This document shows, one piece after another, positions 1 to 3,614 of a stretch of 5,073 nucleotides of DNA. Both the position numbers and the translations under genes were made by a program. Each line of letters starts with the position of its first letter. The stretch's first letter is position 1. The stretch lies in contig JACPRL010000114.1 in NCBI GenBank assembly GCA_016189965.1, forward strand, positions 1-5,073, in the 5' to 3' direction. This DNA comes from Acidobacteriota bacterium. Lineage in GTDB: Bacteria; Acidobacteriota; Terriglobia; Acidiferrales; 2-02-FULL-67-57. The notes beneath the pieces were generated by a model. The model had not been told where the DNA came from and searched no databases. It worked only from the letters and a program-made list of their open reading frames with translations.

Positions 1-50
1 ATCTCCCACTTCTCTTCCGGACTGCGCTTGACTTGCTGCTTGCGGCTCAT
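1..50 (-). CDS. N-terminal end of an IS3-family transposase OrfA (partial, runs off the window)
   Basis: Only the first 16 complete codons are present, reading MSRKQQVKRSPEEKWE. The basic start followed by SPEEKWE matches the opening of the helix-turn-helix OrfA proteins of IS3-family elements, which bind the element ends and are joined to the OrfB integrase by programmed frameshifting. A consensus AGGAGG ribosome binding site at 55-60 lies four bases before this ATG and decides the start. An in-frame ATG ten codons upstream (78-80) has no such site. A TATGAT at 76-81 could be the -10 box. The IS150-like terminus at 119 on the same strand supports the call. The rest of the gene, the OrfB part and the other IS end lie outside the window, so family is fairly sure but completeness is unknown. 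Confidence 0.6.
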   Translation of the reverse strand, partial: MSRKQQVKRSPEEKWE

Positions 51-119
51 GGTGCCTCCTCGTCGGAGGCCCTGAATCATACCCAGGTGGGCTGTCCAGT
101 TTTAGAGGGGTGCACTACA
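1..119 (-). mobile_element. Left end of an IS3-family (IS150-like) insertion sequence, truncated by the window edge
   Basis: Read on the minus strand from base 119 the sequence begins TGTAGTGCACCCC and soon continues AAAACTGGACA. This closely resembles the TGTA.TGCACCC...TTGGACG terminus known for IS150-type members of the IS3 family. It is followed at normal distance by a short leader, an AGGAGG site and an OrfA-like start codon at 50. The junction at 119/120 also coincides with the end of a separate coding remnant (120-194), as expected for an insertion boundary. The right end and the target duplication cannot be seen. Confidence 0.65.
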
Positions 120-194
120 GAAGCTGGTGTAGGCGTAGGTGGCGGTGCCGGCCTCGGGAGTGGTGGCGGAGGTCAAGCGTGCGTAGGGCTCGGG
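120..194 (-). pseudogene. RHS/YD-repeat gene remnant, cut by the IS insertion
   Basis: The minus strand from 194 to 120 reads PEPYARLTSATTPEAGTATY followed by AYTSF without a stop. This fits the RHS/YD repeat pattern, in which Y...GRLTS...PEGGTTTYTYD is typical of large secreted or surface proteins that carry C-terminal toxins or build a cocoon-like shell. The match stops exactly where the IS terminus starts (TTC at 120-122, then TGT). Upstream of about 200 the same frame stays open to 338 but no longer looks like RHS, and it runs into the DUF2231 gene on the other strand, so the 5' part of the RHS gene is missing here. It is best read as a decayed fragment. The match is short (about 25 residues) and judged by eye only. 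Confidence 0.5.
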
Positions 195-278
195 TGCCCG
201 CTTTTGGCTCCAATCCCAAAGCGGCTCAACCTGCGCTATAGTGGCGCGGCTTGGACACCATGAACTTGAGGTAAACTG

Positions 279-788
279 ATGGGCGAACTGTTTCCGGGGC
301 TGCGGGCCCTGCCCAACCTCCACCCCGTCTTCATCCACTTCCCGCTGGCGCTGCTGCCGCTCGCGCTCGTCTTTCAGCTCTGGGCCGTAGTCTCCCGCCG
401 CGACGACGTCGCCCGCCTCGCCCTCTGGCTCCTCTGCATCGGCGCGCTAGCCGCGCTGGCCGCCGCCGGGTCCGGCCTCATCGCCGAAGGAACCGTCGAA
501 CACGCCGGCGAAGCCCACGAAGCCCTCGAGCTCCACGAGAAGCTGATGCTCACCGCCACCGGCCTCAGCGTCGCCCTGGCCATCGTCGCTCTGCTCCTGC
601 AGCGCCGGCCGCGCCGCGCCACCCAGCTTTTCGTTCTCGTCGGCCTGCTCGTTATCTGCGGCACGCTCGCCGTGGGGGCCGACCGCGGCGGTCTGATGGT
701 CTACCACCACGGCGTCGGCGTCCGTCCCGAACCTTCGGGACCCGCTCCCGCCCCTGCCGACCAGCCCGTCCCCGAGCATCAGCACTGA
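279..788 (+). CDS. DUF2231 family four-helix membrane protein
   Basis: A 169-residue inner-membrane protein of unknown biochemical role. Visible family marks are the N-terminal LHPVFIHFPLAL block (residues 14-25), a histidine in the second half (LELHEKL, about residue 86) and the late GGLMVYHHGVGV block (137-148). Four hydrophobic segments lie near residues 17-38, 45-65, 92-108 and 116-134, followed by a Pro/Ala-rich tail ending in HQH. The conserved histidines would suit heme or metal binding, but that is inference. The start is supported by GAGGT at 268-272, six bases before ATG 279. A TATAGT at 237-242 could be a -10 box, with no convincing -35. The gene converges on the PilZ gene at 1294-2109 and has no partner in an operon. 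Length and helix count are normal for the family, and nothing looks broken. Confidence 0.85.
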   Translation: MGELFPGLRALPNLHPVFIHFPLALLPLALVFQLWAVVSRRDDVARLALWLLCIGALAALAAAGSGLIAEGTVEHAGEAHEALELHEKLMLTATGLSVALAIVALLLQRRPRRATQLFVLVGLLVICGTLAVGADRGGLMVYHHGVGVRPEPSGPAPAPADQPVPEHQH

Positions 789-791
789 CCC

Positions 792-806
792 CCGCCGCAG
801 CGGCGG
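792..806 (+). terminator. Short GC hairpin directly after the DUF2231 stop codon
   Basis: CCGCCG and CGGCGG form a perfect 6-bp stem around a 3-base loop, starting three bases after the stop codon. There is no following run of T, so it is at best a weak or factor-assisted terminator. Position is the main argument; it may simply be part of the palindrome-rich spacer. Confidence 0.3.
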
Positions 807-810
807 CTGA

Positions 811-844
811 TGGTTGAATGGCTTATTGGTTGATTGGTTGATTC
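811..844. repeat. Short degenerate tandem repeat of ATTGGTTG
   Basis: ATTGGTTG occurs twice back to back at 825-832 and 833-840, followed by a partial unit (ATTCGG). A related TGGTTGAATGG lies just upstream at 811-821. The complement is an AACCAATC-type simple repeat. It is AT-richer than its surroundings and noncoding. Confidence 0.6.
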
Positions 845-850
845 GGGTCG

Positions 851-868
851 CCGCCTTCCGCAAGGCGG
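851..868. repeat. Perfect 7-bp hairpin (CCGCCTT / AAGGCGG)
   Basis: The arms at 851-857 and 862-868 pair perfectly around a CCGC loop. It abuts the 88-base fold-back element that starts at 869, so it may belong to the same dispersed repeat unit. Confidence 0.6.
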
Positions 869-956
869 GTCAGGGCTTCTCGGATCCCGCTCTGCGGGAG
901 GAGACCCCGCCTGCCCTGAGCGTAGTCGAAGGGAGCTTGCCGAAGGGAGCCCTGAC
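869..956. repeat. 88-base fold-back element with 9-bp terminal inverted repeats
   Basis: GTCAGGGCT at 869-877 and AGCCCTGAC at 948-956 are perfect inverted repeats. Inside lie a 6-bp hairpin TCCCGC/GCGGGA (885-899, loop TCT), a 20-base motif beginning CCCTGAGCG and ending GTCGAAGGG (914-933), and a direct repeat of CGAAGGGAGC (927-936 and 941-950). It is too small to encode anything. The nested palindromes resemble a REP- or MITE-like noncoding element, but no transposase partner or other full copy is visible here. Confidence 0.55.
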
Positions 957-975
957 ATACAGGCCCGAAAAAACA

Positions 976-991
976 AGCGGCTTTAGCCGCT
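976..991. repeat. Perfect 7-bp hairpin AGCGGCT-TT-AGCCGCT
   Basis: The arms at 976-982 and 985-991 are perfectly complementary with only two bases between them, so the actual RNA loop must open at least one closing pair. The GCGGCT..AGCCGC type is a palindrome I associate with dispersed repeats in GC-rich soil bacteria; that association is from memory and not tested. Confidence 0.55.
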
Positions 992-1067
992 GAGGTCGTC
1001 CGCCCGGTTCGCTCGCCCCCGAGCACCAGGGAAGCAACGAAGCAAGGAGGCGTGCTTGAAGCCTTCC

Positions 1068-1110
1068 GATTTTCTCTTTTCTATTTTCCCTTTTCGCCTT
1101 TTCTCTTTTG
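1068..1110. repeat. Heptamer tandem repeat tract A, (NNTTTTC)n
   Basis: Six consecutive units follow the pattern NNTTTTC: GATTTTC, TCTTTTC, TATTTTC, CCTTTTC, an 8-base GCCTTTTC and a final TCTTTTG. On the minus strand this is GAAAANN repeated. The tract is strikingly AT-rich and strand-biased (pyrimidine on plus) in a GC-rich setting. A five-unit version with several of the same units lies at 2296-2330. Confidence 0.75.
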
Positions 1111-1126
1111 GCGGGTCGCGGGCTTG

Positions 1127-1168
1127 CCCTGAGCGAAGCCCCGATGCAATCGGGGCGGAGTCGAAGGG
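1127..1168. repeat. CCCTGAGCG...TCGAAGGG motif split by a hairpin insert
   Basis: The outer parts, CCCTGAGCGAAG (1127-1138) and TCGAAGGG (1161-1168), match the intact 20-base motif at 914-933 except for one base. Between them are 22 extra bases whose core is an 8-bp perfect stem GCCCCGAT/ATCGGGGC (1138-1145 and 1149-1156) around loop GCA. Confidence 0.6.
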
Positions 1169-1199
1169 CCACGGCCCACGCGCCGCGATCCCTGGTAGC

Positions 1200-1225
1200 C
1201 TCTGCGGTTGCTCTGCGCCTCTGCG
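1200..1225. repeat. Three copies of CTCTGCG
   Basis: CTCTGCG starts at 1200, 1211 and 1219, and the first and third copies extend to CCTCTGCGGT. The complement (CGCAGAG) is a simple-repeat type I recall from intergenic DNA of many unrelated bacteria. It lies directly before the ATCTGTG repeat. Confidence 0.55.
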
Positions 1226-1235
1226 GTGAGTTGCC

Positions 1236-1265
1236 TTTATCTGTGTTTATCTGTGTTCATCTGTG
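1236..1265. repeat. Three tandem 10-bp units TTTATCTGTG
   Basis: TTTATCTGTG at 1236-1245 and 1246-1255 is followed by TTCATCTGTG at 1256-1265. The period is 10 bp, close to one helical turn. The complement (CACAGATAAA / CACAGATGAA) is another sequence I recall as dispersed in many bacterial genomes. It ends 28 bases before the PilZ stop codon. Confidence 0.65.
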
Positions 1266-1293
1266 GTTCCGTTCCCACGGGTCGCCAGTCGCC

Positions 1294-2109
1294 TTAGCGC
1301 GTCTTCTTCCCCAAACTCACCAGGAACTTCACCGCCACCCCCACGCGCCCGCCCTCGCGCTCATCCACCCGCACAACCTCCGCCGGGTAGTCCTGGTTGA
1401 TCGCCCCCGGCGCACTCGAGTGGGGATAGGTCACCACCAGCTTCAGCCCCTTGAAGTACGGATAGCGGGAAAGAAAACAGATCCCGCCCCGCGCCACGTT
1501 CTCCGTCTTGTTGAACTCGTCAATCGTCACCCCGGGCGCCTCCCCGCGCACCCGGATGGGCATGCGCAAGGGCGAGCGCCCATGCCCGCGCCGCTCGCTG
1601 GTCGCCGGCGCCGCCTCGGCGGCTGCCGGCGCCCCCGCCGCAGTTGTGCTGCCTGCCGCCGGTGCGGCGGCGCGGCTCTTCCCGGTCAGGTAGTTCAGCC
1701 CTGCGGGAATCTCCCAGCGCACCTGCGTTCGCAGCGCCCCCAGGCAGTCGTCAATCACCGCGTCCACTTCCGAGAACTGCTCTTCGTGCCAGCCCTCCTG
1801 CTCGATGGCCACCTGCCGGCACTGGCGCAGCAGCTCGAGCAGGTCGGCCAACTCGAACCCCTGCTCGGCGGCCACCCGCGCCTGCTCGCGCATCCAGTTG
1901 TCGAGCCCGGTGTAGTTGCCCCGCAGCATGGCATCCGTGCAGGCTTCGTACCAATGCGCCGCCGTCTTCATCAGCTCGTGGTAGGGCAGGAGGGAAAACT
2001 GGCACTCGCGCCGCGCCCGCAACCGCTCGCCCGCCACCCCGGCGTAGCGGTCCCGCCGCCACGCATCGCGCAGCCGCGGTTGGCCGGGTTCGTCTTCGAC
2101 GTAGGGCAT
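1294..2109 (-). CDS. PilZ-domain protein with an N-terminal helical sensor-like domain
   Basis: A 271-residue cytoplasmic protein with no signal peptide or membrane segment. The C-terminal third (about 174-265) is a PilZ domain, the classic cyclic-di-GMP receptor fold: it has the RxxxR motif (R178-SPL-R182) and NVARGG at 204-209, which fits [D/N]xSxxG with Ala replacing Ser, then alternating strands ending RVGVAVKFL. Binding of c-di-GMP is therefore likely but not certain. Residues 44-135 are helical and contain RGNY...GFELADLLELLRQCRQ, which resembles the N-terminal sensor domain of RsbR/RsbRD-type stressosome proteins (moderate confidence). An Ala/Thr-rich linker (146-172) joins the two. 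The ATG at 2109 has no Shine-Dalgarno sequence, but a perfect TATAAT ends eight bases before it, pointing to leaderless expression. It stands alone, transcribed away from the VWFA gene, and its output partner is unknown. Confidence 0.8.
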   Translation of the reverse strand: MPYVEDEPGQPRLRDAWRRDRYAGVAGERLRARRECQFSLLPYHELMKTAAHWYEACTDAMLRGNYTGLDNWMREQARVAAEQGFELADLLELLRQCRQVAIEQEGWHEEQFSEVDAVIDDCLGALRTQVRWEIPAGLNYLTGKSRAAAPAAGSTTAAGAPAAAEAAPATSERRGHGRSPLRMPIRVRGEAPGVTIDEFNKTENVARGGICFLSRYPYFKGLKLVVTYPHSSAPGAINQDYPAEVVRVDEREGGRVGVAVKFLVSLGKKTR

Positions 2110-2117
2110 TGGGCGAG

Positions 2118-2123
2118 ATTATA
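2118..2123 (-). promoter_or_regulatory. Consensus -10 box TATAAT for the PilZ gene, leaderless arrangement
   Basis: The minus strand reads TATAATCTCGCCCAATG, so seven or eight bases separate the -10 box from the A at 2110 or 2109, the normal distance to a transcription start. No -35 match is seen at 16-18 bp (CCAAGG lies at 17). A perfect TATAAT in DNA this GC-rich is unlikely to be chance, but the missing -35 lowers confidence. Confidence 0.5.
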
Positions 2124-2157
2124 GCGCAGCCGGTTGGATTCCTTGGCGCTTCAGTAG

Positions 2158-2225
2158 GACAGGCATTCCTGCCTGTCGTGCCCGCGCAGCGGGCATTGGC
2201 TAAGGGGCGCCGCTCGGAACCGAGC
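2158..2225. repeat. Three consecutive perfect hairpins upstream of the PilZ gene
   Basis: The stems are GACAGGCA/TGCCTGTC (2158-2165 and 2170-2177, loop TTCC), TGCCCGC/GCGGGCA (2179-2185 and 2189-2195, loop GCA) and GCTCGG/CCGAGC (2212-2217 and 2220-2225, two-base gap). They lie almost end to end in the spacer between the second VWFA gene and the PilZ promoter. The ACAGGCA..TGCCTGT type looks like a dispersed noncoding palindrome rather than a gene-specific operator. Confidence 0.6.
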
Positions 2226-2273
2226 CGTTCCTCCCCGATTCAAATCCAACCCGGCGGCCCCTACCCCCGGGAA

Positions 2274-2293
2274 CCACGGGCGGAAGCCCGTGG
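2274..2293 (-). terminator. Perfect 8-bp hairpin downstream of the second VWFA gene
   Basis: CCACGGGC (2274-2281) and GCCCGTGG (2286-2293) pair perfectly around GGAA. It lies 37 bases past the stop codon of the minus-strand VWFA gene, after the GAAAANN tract, and could stop its transcript. There is no T run after the stem in the gene's direction, so a repeat element is an equal alternative. Confidence 0.35.
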
Positions 2294-2295
2294 CC

Positions 2296-2330
2296 TATTT
2301 TCCCTTTTCTATTTTCTCTTTTCGCTTTTC
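2296..2330. repeat. Heptamer tandem repeat tract B, five perfect NNTTTTC units
   Basis: TATTTTC, CCTTTTC, TATTTTC, TCTTTTC and GCTTTTC follow one another without a break. The tract ends exactly where the TAA stop of the minus-strand VWFA gene (2331-2333) begins, so in that transcript it forms the first part of the 3' untranslated region as GAAAANN repeats. It is related to tract A at 1068-1110. Confidence 0.8.
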
Positions 2331-3200
2331 TTATGAGTGCAGCCGCTGCGGATAGAGCCAGCTCACTTTCCGCCCGCGCACTTTGACGCTGAGCTTCCCC
2401 GCGGCCGGCGCGCCCGTTTTCGCGTCGCGCGGCAGCGCGAGCTCCACTTGATACTGCCGCTCGAGCAGCCCCCGCAGCTCCCGCAGATAGGGGTCGAGCG
2501 TCGGCTGATGCACGCCCAGCCCGAAGGCGCGCCCGCCCGTCTCCGTGCACAGCCGCTCCAGGTAGGCTTCCACATCCAGGTGCGCCGCGCCCTCGCCCGC
2601 CCCGATGTGCAGCGCCCAGACGGCCACGCCCCGCCGCTCCGCCTGCTCAATCGCCCGGTTGAGCGGGGAATCGGCGTAGATGGAGGGCTCCGGGTCGCTC
2701 CCTTCGCCGATGTAGATGATCTGCTCGCGGGCCGTTGGCGACCCCGGAAACCGCGCGAGCAGCTCGGCCACCCGATCGCCCAGTTTCGTCACCCCGGTGG
2801 AAACGTCCGGCACGCGCAGCGCCGCAACCGCGGCGGCGCGGTCGGCGGTAAACTCCTGCGCCACTTCCATCATCCCCGGCTTCAGGTAGGCCACCAGAAT
2901 CTGCGTCCCCTCGGGCAGGCCGGCGATGAACTCGCGCAGGTAGGGGAGGTTCTCGAGCAGCGCCGTCCCCACGCTCTCGTCCACCAGCAGCGCCACCCGC
3001 AGCGGGCGCTCCTCCGGCTGGTAGAGGCGCAGGATTTCCGCCGCTTGCCGGCCCACGCGGATTTCCAGTTCGGCCGCCGCCAGCGACTCCACCCCGCTCG
3101 GCGGCGTCAGCGGCATTCGCCGCTCCGCCGCGCTCTGCGTCTCTCCGGCCAGCGCACCGCACAGCGCCGCGAGCACTAGCAGCGCAATTCTCGTCCGCAT
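2331..3200 (-). CDS. Exported VWFA-related protein, short paralogue (TIGR03436-like)
   Basis: Starting at ATG 3200 this is a 289-residue protein with a clear signal peptide (MRTR, hydrophobic core 5-17, ALA-G cleavage after about residue 18), so it acts outside the inner membrane. The von Willebrand factor A-like fold spans about 68-250: the first strand RVALLVDESVG holds D74 and S76 of a nearly complete MIDAS metal motif (DxSxG instead of DxSxS). IIYIGEGSD (160-168) is the next core strand, and a C-terminal block (about 215-285) matches the neighbouring VWFA protein. Such proteins usually bind partners in a metal-dependent way; the partner is unknown. A GTG at 3233 would add 11 residues and overlap the stop of the zinc-ribbon gene. 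I prefer 3200 because it gives a clean signal peptide, though its ribosome site (GGA, close by) is weak. It is probably co-transcribed with the zinc-ribbon gene 25 bases upstream. Confidence 0.8.
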   Translation of the reverse strand: MRTRIALLVLAALCGALAGETQSAAERRMPLTPPSGVESLAAAELEIRVGRQAAEILRLYQPEERPLRVALLVDESVGTALLENLPYLREFIAGLPEGTQILVAYLKPGMMEVAQEFTADRAAAVAALRVPDVSTGVTKLGDRVAELLARFPGSPTAREQIIYIGEGSDPEPSIYADSPLNRAIEQAERRGVAVWALHIGAGEGAAHLDVEAYLERLCTETGGRAFGLGVHQPTLDPYLRELRGLLERQYQVELALPRDAKTGAPAAGKLSVKVRGRKVSWLYPQRLHS

Positions 3201-3225
3201 ATTTCCAAGAGGGATTCGCTTCGAG

Positions 3226-3540
3226 CTAACCACGCATCCGCCGTACTAACCCGAACAGCGCCAGCCCCAACCCGGCCAGAAACAGCAGCGGCAGCAGCAC
3301 GTCGGCCAGCCAGCGCGAATAGGGAAAGGGCAGGGTCAAGGGGCTGTAGCCGGCGGCAAAGTAGTAGAACACTCCCGCCAGCAACATGTAGAGGAGACCG
3401 CGGCGAATCTCCACCCGCCCGGTGGCCACGTCATAACCGCGCGCTACTTCGACGTGAGGGAGGTACTCGCGGCAGTGCGGACACTGGGTCAAGCTGTCGG
3501 CCACGTACTTGCCGCAAGAAGGACACTGGCGCTGACCCAT
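3226..3540 (-). CDS. Small zinc-ribbon protein with two transmembrane helices
   Basis: A 104-residue protein. Residues 6-23 form a four-cysteine zinc ribbon (C6-PS-C9 and C20-PH-C23). A linker with charged residues follows (24-47), then two hydrophobic helices near 48-65 and 78-99, ending in the basic tail RRMRG. The ribbon is predicted to be cytoplasmic, with a small hairpin in the inner membrane; orientation is inferred from the positive tail. It carries no catalytic motif, and zinc ribbons of this sort commonly serve in protein contacts. A promoter candidate (3577-3606) precedes it with a leader of about 30 bases; the ribosome site is poor. The second VWFA gene follows within 25 bases, or overlaps if its GTG start is used. 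That placement between two VWFA genes suggests a shared envelope role, but the function is unknown. Confidence 0.75.
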   Translation of the reverse strand: MGQRQCPSCGKYVADSLTQCPHCREYLPHVEVARGYDVATGRVEIRRGLLYMLLAGVFYYFAAGYSPLTLPFPYSRWLADVLLPLLFLAGLGLALFGLVRRMRG

Positions 3541-3576
3541 AGAACGCTCGCGCGCGACGCTGCGCTGCTGGGGCCT

Positions 3577-3606
3577 AGCCTAGGAGGCGGGCGGCGCGGC
3601 TGTCAA
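3577..3606 (-). promoter_or_regulatory. Sigma-70 promoter candidate for the zinc-ribbon/VWFA operon
   Basis: The minus strand holds a perfect -35 box TTGACA (3601-3606), an 18-base spacer and TAGGCT (3577-3582) as a -10 box matching three of six positions, including the key first two and last. Transcription would start near 3570, leaving a leader of about 30 bases. The -35 lies 8 bases past the stop codon of the upstream VWFA gene and inside a possible hairpin (arms 3586-3592 and 3607-3613, no T run), which may also hinder read-through. Confidence 0.5.
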
Positions 3607-3614
3607 GCCCGCCG

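Larger units (their letters stand above)
789..1293. other. 505-base convergent intergenic region made of repeats, no gene seen
   Basis: This gap lies between the 3' ends of the DUF2231 gene (plus) and the PilZ gene (minus). Open frames crossing it encode only repeat-derived low-complexity peptides and have no credible start or family match. It contains, in order: a hairpin (792-806), AACC-type short tandem repeats (811-844), a hairpin (851-868), an 88-base fold-back (869-956), a hairpin (976-991), a small hairpin (1011-1024), a heptamer tract (1068-1110), a hairpin-split motif (1127-1168) and two short tandem repeats (1200-1265). No tRNA, riboswitch or other RNA gene was recognised. Confidence 0.75.

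Noticed and set aside
102..338. The whole 78-residue minus frame as an intact gene
   Set aside because: Only about 25 residues look like RHS. The start lies inside the DUF2231 gene and the end crosses the IS boundary, so a remnant is more likely.
870..1172. Minus-strand open frames of 65-100 residues in the convergent spacer
   Set aside because: Their residues come from the repeats and hairpins (for example KREKAKRENRK from the heptamer tract). No start signal or homology is apparent.
1108..2124. 338-residue plus-strand open frame across the PilZ gene
   Set aside because: It begins in repeat DNA, lies opposite a clear PilZ gene and has shadow-frame composition.
1068..2330. CRISPR array
   Set aside because: The repeats are 7-10 bp and contiguous, with no spacers of 30-40 bases and no cas genes.
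2337..3179. Long open frame (280 residues) on the plus strand
   Set aside because: It is antisense to the short VWFA gene and rich in R, H, Q and P, as expected of a GC-rich shadow frame. It has no recognisable domain or ribosome site.
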